64,000 bases of DNA from Brachybacterium sp042666875 (GTDB lineage: Bacteria; Actinomycetota; Actinomycetes; Actinomycetales; Dermabacteraceae), in contig NZ_JBHTCX010000005.1 in the NCBI RefSeq assembly GCF_042666875.1, forward strand, positions 62,001-126,000, in the 5' to 3' direction. The translations under genes were made by a program, and so were the position numbers. This document shows, piece by piece, positions 8,397 to 17,040 of this stretch. Within the stretch, counting starts at the first letter, position 1. Each line of letters starts with the position of its first letter. Under the pieces are notes generated by a model, which had not been told where the DNA came from, searched no databases, and saw only the letters and a list, made by a program, of their open reading frames with translations.

Positions 8397-9302
8397 ATGC
8401 TGCATCGCCGAACACTGCTCGCCGGACTGGGGGGAGTCGCCCTCGGAGGCGCGGCGCTCTCCGCGCCCGCCCTCGCCGCCCCGCCGCGTCGGGATCCGGG
8501 CCGCATCGCCTCGGTCGCCTACATCGAGGTCAACCACAACAATCTGGAGAACGCCGGCGCGTACACCCTCGATGACGGCACCGCGGCCTTCGACATCGCC
8601 TCCATCTTCGCGGCCAACATCAACTACGACGGCACCTCCGCCTACCTCCACTGCAACGAGAACGTGCAGCACGTGCTCGACGAGGCCGAGACCACGATCC
8701 GCCCGCTGCAGGAGAAGGGGATCAAGGTAGTTCTCTCGCTGCTGGGCAATCACCAGGGGGCGGGTTTCGCGAACTTCCCGGACCGGGCCGCCGCGGACCG
8801 CTTCGCCCAGCAGGTCGCCGGGACGGTGCGCCGGTACGGGCTGGACGGCGTGGACATCGATGACGAGTGGTCCCGGTACGGCGAGAACGGGACCGGTCAG
8901 CCCAACGACCACTCCTTCGTGCACTTCGTCCAGGCTCTGCGCAAGCGACTGCCGAACCGGCTGATCACGTTCTACGTCATCGGGCCCTCCGCCGAGCGCC
9001 AGGAGTACCAGGGCGTGCGCGTCGGCGACATGATCGATTACGCGTGGAATCCCTATTACGGGGCGTACCGCGAGTACCCGGTGCCGGGCCTGCCGCGCGA
9101 TCGCTACGGAGCGGCAGCCGTCGACCTCACCCCCGGTTCCGGCTCGGACGAACCGGCGTTCGTGCGGGACCTGGCCGAGCGGACGGCGGCCGACGGGTTC
9201 GGGGCGTTCGTGACCTACCAGCTGCAGGCGGGGGACCGCAGTGACCAGGTCTCCGCCTTCACCGAGCCTCTGTACGGCAGCGCGGCGCACTACGAGGGCT
9301 GA
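8397..9302 (+). CDS. Secreted endo-beta-N-acetylglucosaminidase, GH18 (EndoH-type)
   Basis: 301 residues with a Tat-like signal peptide (MLHRRTLLAGLGG...ALAA, cleavage about residue 28). The GH18 catalytic motif is LDGVDIDDEW (149-158): Asp150, Asp153, Asp155 and Glu157 fit DxxDxDxE. VNHNNLENAGAYTL near the mature N-terminus and DYAWNPYYGAY further on match Streptomyces EndoH (about 313 residues). These enzymes cut between the two GlcNAc residues of N-glycan cores, so the likely role is outside the cell, scavenging sugar from glycoproteins. The gene stands alone and is flanked by three identical palindromes. Confidence 0.9.
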   Translation: MLHRRTLLAGLGGVALGGAALSAPALAAPPRRDPGRIASVAYIEVNHNNLENAGAYTLDDGTAAFDIASIFAANINYDGTSAYLHCNENVQHVLDEAETTIRPLQEKGIKVVLSLLGNHQGAGFANFPDRAAADRFAQQVAGTVRRYGLDGVDIDDEWSRYGENGTGQPNDHSFVHFVQALRKRLPNRLITFYVIGPSAERQEYQGVRVGDMIDYAWNPYYGAYREYPVPGLPRDRYGAAAVDLTPGSGSDEPAFVRDLAERTAADGFGAFVTYQLQAGDRSDQVSAFTEPLYGSAAHYEG

Positions 9303-9369
9303 CCCGGGGACCACGAGCCCGTGGCACGTGGAGCCCGGCGCCCGCTCAGGGGCCACGACCGCGGCGAGA

Positions 9370-9420
9370 CGTTCCCGCGGGAACGATCCGTGAGGCTGCC
9401 GAGGCGTTCCCGCGGGAACG
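9370..9420. promoter_or_regulatory. Palindrome copies 2 and 3 downstream of the EndoH gene
   Basis: CGTTCCCGCGGGAACG occurs again at 9370-9385 and 9405-9420, 35 bases apart (about 3.3 helical turns), between the convergent EndoH and kbl genes. The palindromes lack a loop and a U tract, so they are poor terminators. The spacing suits a DNA loop with copy 1 at 8286. Confidence 0.55.
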
Positions 9421-9435
9421 TCCTGCCGGGGACGG

Positions 9436-10650
9436 TCAGCCCTGCACCGCCGCCCGGGAGTCGACGAACGCGGCCACGGCGGCCTCGACGTCGGCCTCGC
9501 TGTGAGCAGCGGAGAGCTGCACGCGGATGCGGGCCTTGCCCCGGGGGACGACGGGGTAGGAGAACGCCGTGACGTAGACGCCGCGCTCGAGCATGGCGTC
9601 GGCGATCCGGCCGGCCAGCGCGGCGTCGCCGAACATCACCGGGACGATCGCGTGCTCGCCCTCGAGCAGGTCGAAGCCCTCCTCGCTCATCCGGCGCCGG
9701 AAGAGCTCGGTGTTGCGCATCAGCGTCGCCCGCAGGTCCGCGCTGCCCTCGACCAGCTCGAGCGCGGTCAGGGTCGCGGCGACGATCGAGGGGGCCAGAG
9801 AGTTCGAGAAGAGGTAGGGCCGTCCCTTCTGCCGCAGCAGCGCCACGATCTCGGCCCGCCCGGAGACGTAGCCGCCGCTGGCCCCGCCGAGGGCCTTGCC
9901 GAAGGTCCCGGTGTAGAGGTCGATCCGGTCGGAGACCCCGAAGTGCTCGGGCGTGCCGGCGCCGGTGGCTCCCATGAACCCGACGGCATGGGAGTCGTCG
10001 ACCAGCACCAGGGCGCCGTACTCGTCGGCGAGGTCGCAGATGCCCGGCAGCGGCGCGAGGTAGCCGTCCATCGAGAACACCCCGTCGGTGACGATGATGG
10101 TGCGCCGTGCGCCCGTGCCATCGTTCTGGGCCCGCGTCGCCTCGAGCTGGGCGCGCAGATCCTCCAGGTCGGCGTTGCGGTACCGGTAGCGAGCGGCCTT
10201 CGACAGCCGGATGCCGTCGATGAGGGAGGCGTGGTTCAGCTCATCGGAGATGATCGCGTCCTGCGCGCCGAACAACGGCTCGAAGACGGCGCCGTTGGCG
10301 TCGAAGCAGGAGGAGAACAGGATGGTGTCCTCGGTGCCGAGGAATCCGGACACGGCGCGCTCGAGCTCGAGATGGAGATCCTGCGTGCCGCAGATGAACC
10401 GTACCGAGGCCATGCCGAATCCGCGCTCGTCCAGGGCTCGCTTCGCGGCCGCGATGATCTCCGGATGATCGGCCAGGCCCAGGTAGTTGTTCGCGCAGAA
10501 GTTCAGCACCTCCGCGCCCTCCTGCCCGAGCGGGCCGGCGGTGATGCGGTTGCTCTGCGGGCTCGAGATCACCCGTTCACGCTTGAGCGTGCCGGCCTCG
10601 TCGATCTCGGCGAGCTCGGCGGTCAGCTGGTCCTTGAGGTCCGAGTACAC
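9436..10650 (-). CDS. kbl: Glycine C-acetyltransferase (2-amino-3-ketobutyrate CoA ligase)
   Basis: 404 residues from the GTG at 10650, which has a GGGAGC site and gives the family-like start VYSDLKDQLTAELAEI; a GTG at 10686 would add 12 residues. It is a fold-type I PLP enzyme: NFCANNYLGLADHPEI near the N-terminus, LVDDSHAVGFMGATG for the cofactor Asp and His, and the PLP lysine in TGTFGKALGGASGG. It splits 2-amino-3-ketobutyrate with CoA into glycine and acetyl-CoA. The tdh gene lies directly upstream on the same strand, and together they degrade threonine to glycine. Confidence 0.94.
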   Translation of the reverse strand: MYSDLKDQLTAELAEIDEAGTLKRERVISSPQSNRITAGPLGQEGAEVLNFCANNYLGLADHPEIIAAAKRALDERGFGMASVRFICGTQDLHLELERAVSGFLGTEDTILFSSCFDANGAVFEPLFGAQDAIISDELNHASLIDGIRLSKAARYRYRNADLEDLRAQLEATRAQNDGTGARRTIIVTDGVFSMDGYLAPLPGICDLADEYGALVLVDDSHAVGFMGATGAGTPEHFGVSDRIDLYTGTFGKALGGASGGYVSGRAEIVALLRQKGRPYLFSNSLAPSIVAATLTALELVEGSADLRATLMRNTELFRRRMSEEGFDLLEGEHAIVPVMFGDAALAGRIADAMLERGVYVTAFSYPVVPRGKARIRVQLSAAHSEADVEAAVAAFVDSRAAVQG

Positions 10651-10687
10651 GGTGCTCCCTATCTCTCGGCCGCTCTTCAGCGGCACG

Positions 10688-11752
10688 TCAGTCGAGGTTC
10701 TCCCAGTCCAGCAGCACCTTCCCGCCGCTGCCGGACCCGGCGATGTCGTAGGCGCGCTCCCACTGCGAGGCGGGCAGCACGTCCGAGACGGTCGCCAGAA
10801 CGCGTTCGCGCAGCAGGGGGCTGGTCGAGATCATCGCGCTCATCGCGTTCCAGGTCTCGAACATCTCGCGCCCGTAGATGCCCTGCAGCGTGAGCATGTG
10901 GGTGATCACGGTGGTCCAGTCCAGCTCGAAGTGCCGCGAGGGCAGCCCGAGCAGCGCGACCCGGCCGCCGTGGTTCATGTTGGCGATCATCTCCTGCAGG
11001 GCGCTGGGCTGGCCGGAGATCTCCAGGCCCACGTCGAAGCCCTCCTTCATGCCCAGCTCCCGCTGCGCCTGGGTCATGGTGGTGCGGCCGACGTTGACCG
11101 CCAGGTCCACGCCCATCGAGCGCGCCAGTTCGAGGCGGTGCTCGTGCAGGTCGGTGATCGCGATGTAGCGGGCGCCGGCGTGGCGGGCGACGGCAGCCGC
11201 CATCAGACCGATCGGCCCCGCGCCGGTGATCAGGACGTCCTCACCGATCAGGGGGAACTTCAGGGCCGTGTGGACGGCGTTGCCGAACGGGTCGAACACC
11301 GCTCCGAGCTCCGGGGTGATGACCTCGGTGCCTGCGTCGTGCTCATGGACCCACACGTTCAGGTGCGGGACCACGACGTACTCGGCGAACGCGCCGTCGC
11401 GCTGGACGCCCACCGAGCGGGTGCGGATGCACATCTGCTTGCGCCCGGCGCGGCAGTTGCGGCACGTCCCGCACACCACGTGGCCCTCCCCGGAGACCCG
11501 GTCGCCGACCCGCACGTCGCTGACCTCCTCGCCGACCGCGGTGACCTCGCCGTAGAACTCGTGGCCGGGCGTGAAGGGGACGGTGTCGCACATGGCTTCG
11601 GCCGAGGAGTCCCAGCTGAGGATGTGCAGGTCGGTGCCGCAGATGCCGGCGCGCAGCACGCGGATCTTCACGTCCCAGGGGCCGCACTCCGTTTCGGGCA
11701 GCTCCACCATGGTCAGGCCCGGGCCGGGCTCGGTCTTGCGCAGGGCACGCAT
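10688..11752 (-). CDS. tdh: L-threonine 3-dehydrogenase
   Basis: 354 residues (ATG at 11752; a second ATG at 11755), with GAGGAG upstream. It is a medium-chain zinc dehydrogenase: the catalytic zinc site is AGICGTDLHI and GHEFYGEV, the structural zinc lobe is CGTCRNCRAGRKQMC, and the NAD Rossmann motif is GAGPIGLMAAAVARHAGA. It oxidises threonine to 2-amino-3-ketobutyrate, the substrate of the kbl product. The stop is close to the kbl start, so the two are co-transcribed. A chimeric longer frame runs upstream, but it is antisense to hrpA and was ignored. Confidence 0.95.
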   Translation of the reverse strand: MRALRKTEPGPGLTMVELPETECGPWDVKIRVLRAGICGTDLHILSWDSSAEAMCDTVPFTPGHEFYGEVTAVGEEVSDVRVGDRVSGEGHVVCGTCRNCRAGRKQMCIRTRSVGVQRDGAFAEYVVVPHLNVWVHEHDAGTEVITPELGAVFDPFGNAVHTALKFPLIGEDVLITGAGPIGLMAAAVARHAGARYIAITDLHEHRLELARSMGVDLAVNVGRTTMTQAQRELGMKEGFDVGLEISGQPSALQEMIANMNHGGRVALLGLPSRHFELDWTTVITHMLTLQGIYGREMFETWNAMSAMISTSPLLRERVLATVSDVLPASQWERAYDIAGSGSGGKVLLDWENLD

Positions 11753-11926
11753 CATCGCGGCAGCAGTCCTCCTCGGGTCATGGCCCGCCGCCGCGGGCCC
11801 GCCCGTCGATGGTAGACCGCGTCGGGGCATCCCGGCGCGCGGCGGCTGCTCGCGGGTCGAGGCGTCGACGGGCCGACGAAAATCACGAGGGCCTGCAGGC
11901 CTTCCGCCCCGTAGAGTGGAGGCGCC

Positions 11927-14900
11927 ATGACCACGCCCTCCACCGCCGCCGGCCCGCGCCTGTCCTATCCCGCCGAGCTGCCCGTCTCCGGGCGCCGCGA
12001 GGACATCATGACGGCGATCCGCGAGAACCAGGTCGTCGTGATCGCGGGCGCCACCGGCTCCGGCAAGACCACCCAGATCCCCAAGATGCTGCTCGAGCTC
12101 GGCTACGGGCAGGGCAAGCGCCTGATCGGCCACACCCAGCCACGACGCATCGCCGCGCGCTCGGTCGCCCAGCGCATCGCGAGCGAGATGGGCGAGAAGC
12201 TGGGGGAGGGGACCGTCGGCTTCCAGGTCCGCTTCACCCGTGAGACCGGTCGCGGCACCCGGCTGAAGCTGATGACCGACGGCATCCTGCTGGCGGAGAT
12301 CGGCCGCGACCGGCTGCTGAAGCGCTACGACGCGATCATCATCGACGAGGCCCACGAGCGCTCGCTGAACATCGACGTGATCCTCGGGTACCTGCGGCAG
12401 ATCCTCCCGCAGCGCCCGGATCTCAAGGTCATCATCACCTCGGCGACCATCGACCCCGAGCGCTTCGCCGAGCACTTCGGGCAGCGCCTACCCTCCGGCG
12501 AGACGGAACCGGCTCCGATCATCGAGGTCTCCGGGCGCACCTACCCGGTCGAGGTGCGCTACCGGCCGCTGGTGCTGGAGGCGGAGGTCGAGGAGGACGA
12601 CGAGCTCGAGGACGTCCACTCGATCGAGCGCGACCTCACCCAGGCCGTCATCGACGCCGTCGACGAACTCGCCGCCGAGGGCCCCGGCGACATGCTCGTC
12701 TTCCTCCCGGGAGAGCGCGAGATCCGCGAGATCTCCGATGCCCTGAGCACGCACCTCGATCGCGGCACGAGGGGCCGCAGCGCCCTGCCGGTCGAGGTGC
12801 TGCCCCTGTTCGGGCGGCTGTCCGCGCAGGACCAGCAGAAGATCTTCTCCCCGCCGCCTTCGGGCACCTACCGTCGGATCATCCTGTCGACCAACGTCGC
12901 CGAGACCTCGCTGACGGTCCCGGGCATCACCTACGTCATCGACTCGGGCCTGGCCCGCATCTCCCGCTACTCCCAGCGCACCAAGGTCCAGCGCCTGCCG
13001 ATCGAACCGATCTCGCAGGCCAGCGCGAACCAGCGCTCCGGCCGCTCCGGCCGTACCGCCCCCGGCATCGCGATCCGCCTCTACTCCGAAGAGGACTTCG
13101 AGGGACGGCCCGAGTTCACCGAACCGGAGATCCTGCGCACCTCGCTCGCCTCCGTCGTGCTGCTGATGACCAGCCTCGGGCTGGGGGACGTGGAATCCTT
13201 CCCGTTCGTCGAGCCGCCCGCTTCCCGCGCCATCACCGATGGCGTGCGTCTGCTCGACGAGCTCGGCGCCCTCGAAGCCGCCCCCGATCAGCCCGGCGGG
13301 CGGCAGCTGACCTCCGTCGGCCGCACCCTCGCCCGCTTCCCGCTGGATCCGCGGATGGCCCGCATGCTGATCGAGGCGCACCGTCTGGGCGCCCTGCGCG
13401 AGGTGCTGATCATCGTGGCGGCACTGTCCATCCAGGATCCGCGTGAGCGGCCGCTCGGCCAGGAGCAGCAGGCGAAGGAGAAGCACAAGCGCTTCGAGGA
13501 CGAGACCAGCGACTTCCTGGCTTTTCTGAACCTGTGGAACCATCTCCAGGCGCGCCGCAAGGAGCTCTCCGGCAGCGCGTTCCGCCGCGAGGTGCGCGCC
13601 GAGCACCTCCACTACCTGCGCATCCGCGAATGGTGGGATCTGCACTCCCAGCTGCGGGACATGGCCAAGGACGTCGATCTCTCGGCGAACGACAACGACG
13701 CCTCCCCGCAGGCCATCCACCAGTCCTTGCTGGCCGGGCTGCTCTCCCACGTCGGCCTCCACGACGAGCGCACCCGGGAGTACAGCGGCGCCCGCGGCGC
13801 GAAGTTCGCCGTGTGGCCGGGATCCGCGCTGGCCAAGAAGCGCCCCGACTACGTGATGGTCGCGGAGCTCGTGGAGACCTCCCGCCTGTGGGGCCGCACC
13901 GCCGCCCGCATCGATCCCGCCTGGGCCGAGGAGACGGGCGCGCACGTGGTCAAGCGCTCGTACTCTGCCCCGCACTGGTCCTCCAAGCGTGCCAGCGCCA
14001 TGGCGCACGAGAAGGTCACCCTGTACGGGGTGCCCCTCGTCGCCGATCGCGTCGTCGGCTACGGCCGCATCGACCCGGTCGCGGCCCGCGAGATCTTCAT
14101 CCAGAACGCGCTGATCGAGGGGGACTGGCGCACCCGCCACCACTTCTTCCGTGACAACCGCGCCCTGATCAGCGACCTGGAGGAGCTCGAGGCCAAGACC
14201 CGCCGCCGGGATCTCCTGGTCTCGGACGAGCAGCTGTTCCGCTTCTACGACGAGCGGATCCCCGCTCACGTCGTCTCCGGTAGGCACTTCGACTCCTGGT
14301 GGAAGAAGCAGCGCCACGAGACCCCGGACCTGCTCACCCTCACCGAAGGGGACCTGCTGGCCGCGGACGAGGATGTCACCGAGGCGATCCGCGCGGACTT
14401 CCCCGACACCTGGGTCCAGGGCGACATCACCCTGCCGCTGAGCTATTCCTTCGGCGAGCTCGGTGCGAAGGGCGCCGACGGGGTCACCGCCACCGTGCCG
14501 CTGGCAGTGCTGAACCGCCTCGAACCGCGCGGGTTCGACTGGCTTGTCCCGGGGATGCGCGAGGAGCTGGTCACCGAGCTGATCCGTTCCCTGCCCAAGC
14601 AGATCCGTCGCCATCTCGTCCCGGCTCCGGAGCGGGCGAAGGCGGTGGCCGCGAAACTCCACGACGACGATCCCGACAGCGGTGAGCCGTTCGTCGAGGC
14701 CGCGGCCGACGAACTCGTGGACCTGCCGGGCGTCCCCGACGACCTCCCGCTGTACGGACCGGAGTTCGACCTCACCAAGCTGCCGGCCCACCTACGGATG
14801 CATTTCCGAGTGGTCGATTCCAAGGGCCGCGAGATCGGCTCGGGCGATGACCTCGAGGCTCTGAAGCAGCGACTGCAGAAGCGGGTCGAGGCCTCCGTCT

Positions 14901-15811
14901 CGTCCCAGGGCGATGACCTCGCCCGGACCGATCTGCCCACGTTCCCCGAGCAGGGGATCCCGGCCGTCCACGAATCCACCGTCGGCGGGCTCAAGGTCAC
15001 CGGGTACCCCTCCCTCGTGGCGCGGCGGGGCGCCGACGGGCGGCTCGAGCGCGTGGACCTGGCGGTGCTGACCACCGCCGACGAACAGGCACTCGCCCAT
15101 CGCGAGGGCGTGATCGCGCTGCTGGACCGCGAGCTGGGTGCGGATCTCTCGTCCGTGCTGAACGCGCTGCCCAACCCCACCAAGCTCGCCGTCTCCGGCT
15201 CCGACTACTCCTCGACGGCGTCGATGCTCGCCGACGCGTCCCGCGCCGCCACCTCGCATCTGGCGGGTGAGGCCCAGGTGCGCACGCGCGCCGAGTACGA
15301 CCAGCTGCTGGACCGGGTGCGCAGCGAGCACGACGCTCTGGCCGCCCAGGCGGTGAAGGATGCCGCCTCGGCCCTCGCCGTCAGCGCGCGCCTGCACAAG
15401 GAGCTCAGCCGGGTCCCGTCCCTGGCCGTGCTCTCCCACCTCACGCAGATCCGAGAGCACGCCGCCTCGCTGCTCGGTGACGGGTTCATCTCCCGCACCG
15501 GCATCGATCACCTGCCTGACCTGCGCCGGTACCTCGAAGCCGATGCGATCCGCCTGGAGAAGCTGCCGGAGAACCCGCGCCGCGACGAGCAGCTGGCCTG
15601 GCAGATCGCCGATCTGACGAACTACTGGCACACCGAGCGGGCCAAGCTCTCGCCCCGTCGGCGCGCCCAGCCCGACGCCCGCGAGATCGACTGGATGCTC
15701 GAGGAGCTGCGCGTGAGCCTGTTCGCCCAGCAGCTCGGCACCAAGCAGACCGTCTCGGACAAGCGGATCCGCAAGGCGATCGCCGAGCTGTCCACCGGCG
15801 ACGGTCGCTGA
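11927..15811 (+). CDS. hrpA: ATP-dependent RNA helicase HrpA
   Basis: 1294 residues, the usual HrpA length. Walker A is GATGSGKTTQ (41-50), the DEAH box is IIIDEAHERS (about 137-146), motif III is SATID, and motif VI is QRSGRSGRTAPG. HA2 and OB regions follow, with a long DUF3418-type C-terminal part (LPLSYSFGELGAKGADG). The start has GGAGG just upstream and a TAGAGT -10-like box. HrpA-type helicases act on RNA and on stalled or collided ribosomes in E. coli; the role here is inferred by homology. It is divergent from tdh. Confidence 0.96.
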   Translation: MTTPSTAAGPRLSYPAELPVSGRREDIMTAIRENQVVVIAGATGSGKTTQIPKMLLELGYGQGKRLIGHTQPRRIAARSVAQRIASEMGEKLGEGTVGFQVRFTRETGRGTRLKLMTDGILLAEIGRDRLLKRYDAIIIDEAHERSLNIDVILGYLRQILPQRPDLKVIITSATIDPERFAEHFGQRLPSGETEPAPIIEVSGRTYPVEVRYRPLVLEAEVEEDDELEDVHSIERDLTQAVIDAVDELAAEGPGDMLVFLPGEREIREISDALSTHLDRGTRGRSALPVEVLPLFGRLSAQDQQKIFSPPPSGTYRRIILSTNVAETSLTVPGITYVIDSGLARISRYSQRTKVQRLPIEPISQASANQRSGRSGRTAPGIAIRLYSEEDFEGRPEFTEPEILRTSLASVVLLMTSLGLGDVESFPFVEPPASRAITDGVRLLDELGALEAAPDQPGGRQLTSVGRTLARFPLDPRMARMLIEAHRLGALREVLIIVAALSIQDPRERPLGQEQQAKEKHKRFEDETSDFLAFLNLWNHLQARRKELSGSAFRREVRAEHLHYLRIREWWDLHSQLRDMAKDVDLSANDNDASPQAIHQSLLAGLLSHVGLHDERTREYSGARGAKFAVWPGSALAKKRPDYVMVAELVETSRLWGRTAARIDPAWAEETGAHVVKRSYSAPHWSSKRASAMAHEKVTLYGVPLVADRVVGYGRIDPVAAREIFIQNALIEGDWRTRHHFFRDNRALISDLEELEAKTRRRDLLVSDEQLFRFYDERIPAHVVSGRHFDSWWKKQRHETPDLLTLTEGDLLAADEDVTEAIRADFPDTWVQGDITLPLSYSFGELGAKGADGVTATVPLAVLNRLEPRGFDWLVPGMREELVTELIRSLPKQIRRHLVPAPERAKAVAAKLHDDDPDSGEPFVEAAADELVDLPGVPDDLPLYGPEFDLTKLPAHLRMHFRVVDSKGREIGSGDDLEALKQRLQKRVEASVSSQGDDLARTDLPTFPEQGIPAVHESTVGGLKVTGYPSLVARRGADGRLERVDLAVLTTADEQALAHREGVIALLDRELGADLSSVLNALPNPTKLAVSGSDYSSTASMLADASRAATSHLAGEAQVRTRAEYDQLLDRVRSEHDALAAQAVKDAASALAVSARLHKELSRVPSLAVLSHLTQIREHAASLLGDGFISRTGIDHLPDLRRYLEADAIRLEKLPENPRRDEQLAWQIADLTNYWHTERAKLSPRRRAQPDAREIDWMLEELRVSLFAQQLGTKQTVSDKRIRKAIAELSTGDGR

Positions 15812-16307
15812 CCGCAGGCGCGCTCCGGAGCCGCCGCCCCCGGAGGCCTCACCGTCCCCGTGGGGCGTTCTCGCACGGCTCGGCATCGACCCGAATGCCG
15901 CGGCGACTCACGGGCATATGCCCGAATACGCCGCACTCGGGATCCCGGCGCGGAGATATGACCTCCAGTGTGCCGGAGCGCATATATCCGCCGTGGTGCA
16001 GACCACCTCGGCGGCGTGTTCCACGACGCATTCGGAAGCTTTGCCTTTTTGTGCGAGTGGTGACGGCGGTGCCGGAACTTCTGGGCCGGGGGGTCGGTGC
16101 AATCACCGCATGGCCTGCCCAGACGTCACGTGATGAAAGTGTGCAGGAGTTTGTCCCACGGTCATGGGAAGGGAAACTCGAGGTCGCGGTGAAAACCCTG
16201 GCGCTGCGCCGGGTATTCACACCCCGTGATCATCCCGTTACGTTGGCGGAGCTCGGAAGGTGCCGAGCGCCTTCCACTGTTGTTCGAGCCCGAAGGGTGC
16301 CGCTCTC
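15812..16307. other. Intergenic region with a palindrome; no gene seen
   Basis: No convincing gene is seen in these 496 bases between hrpA and the lysozyme-like gene. A perfect 14-bp palindrome CGGGCATATGCCCG lies at 15911-15924, and TCACGTGA at 16126-16133 is a second 8-bp one. Lower-GC patches (TTTGCCTTTTTGTG near 16040) suggest a long regulated 5' region for the secreted protein. I looked for the conserved blocks of the c-di-AMP (ydaO) riboswitch that often precedes actinobacterial wall hydrolases and did not find them. Confidence 0.5.
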
Positions 16308-16955
16308 TTGTCTTCTCTGTCTTCGTTCCTGCCTGCTTCGTCCTCCGCCGGCCGGTCCGCCGCGGCCTCCGCACCGCTGTCCCGCCGCGGCCTGTTCGCC
16401 GCCGGGACGGTCGGGCTCGCCTCGCTGACCTCTCTCGCCGTCGCCGCACCCGCCTCCGCGCAGGGCGAGACGTGGACAGAGGCGTTCATGACCCGTGAGG
16501 AGACCCGCGAGGGCTTCGAGATCGGTGCCATGGACCAGTGGCAGGTGGAGAACGCGCAGTTCATCATCGCCGTCTGCAAGGGCCACGGCCTCGAGGAGGC
16601 GGTCACCACGGTCACGCTGATCACCGCCATCGTGGAGTCCTGGCTGTACAACTACGAGCCCGCCGTCGACCTCGACTCCGGCGGTCTGTTCCAGCAGCGG
16701 CCCTCGATGGGCTGGGGGAGCGCGGCCGATGTGCGGCACAAGAAGAAGGCCATCGACGCCTTCCTCGGCCTCGGCGAGATCTCGTCCGCGCCGGGCCTCC
16801 TCCAGGCGGTGCCGGACGTCGCGAGCTGGGAGCCCGGTCAGGCTGCTCAGACGGTGCAGGCCTCGGCCCACCCCGAGCGCTACGCCGAGCAGGTCACCAG
16901 CGCACGGACGATCATGGACCGGTACTCGCGCAAGGTCGCGCCGTTCACCGCCTGA
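16308..16955 (+). CDS. Secreted lysozyme-like (SLT-type) cell-wall protein
   Basis: 215 residues from the TTG at 16308, with GAAGGG ten bases upstream; a GTG at 16260 is the other choice. A Tat-type signal (LSRRGLFAAGTVGLASLTSL, then APASAQ) precedes a globular domain. The motif VTLITAIVESWLYNYEP, followed by DSGGLFQQRPSMGWGS, matches a family of secreted actinobacterial proteins with a lysozyme-like fold, where the Glu in AIVES would be the general acid. Activity on peptidoglycan is inferred. It stands alone behind a long leader region. Confidence 0.65.
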   Translation: MSSLSSFLPASSSAGRSAAASAPLSRRGLFAAGTVGLASLTSLAVAAPASAQGETWTEAFMTREETREGFEIGAMDQWQVENAQFIIAVCKGHGLEEAVTTVTLITAIVESWLYNYEPAVDLDSGGLFQQRPSMGWGSAADVRHKKKAIDAFLGLGEISSAPGLLQAVPDVASWEPGQAAQTVQASAHPERYAEQVTSARTIMDRYSRKVAPFTA

Positions 16956-17027
16956 GATCGTGAGCGGCGGCCGGAATCGTCGCTCCGCCGCGGGTCGGTG
17001 CGTGCGCCGCTGAGCCGCCGACATCGT

Positions 17028-17033
17028 TAGGCT
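17028..17033 (+). promoter_or_regulatory. -10 box of a leaderless transcript (malic enzyme)
   Basis: TAGGCT is followed by exactly seven bases and the ATG at 17041, with no Shine-Dalgarno sequence. This TANNNT-N7-ATG layout is typical of leaderless actinobacterial mRNAs. Confidence 0.6.
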
Positions 17034-17040
17034 GTGCCTC

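Noticed and set aside
9370..9420. Palindromes as terminators of EndoH and kbl
   Set aside because: They have no loop or U tract and are identical to a copy on the promoter side, so an operator role is more likely.
12488..14791. 767-codon minus-strand frame inside hrpA
   Set aside because: Antisense to clear helicase motifs and low-complexity in composition.
15812..16307. c-di-AMP (ydaO) riboswitch before the lysozyme-like gene
   Set aside because: The long leader before a wall-associated gene fits, but the conserved sequence blocks were not found by eye.
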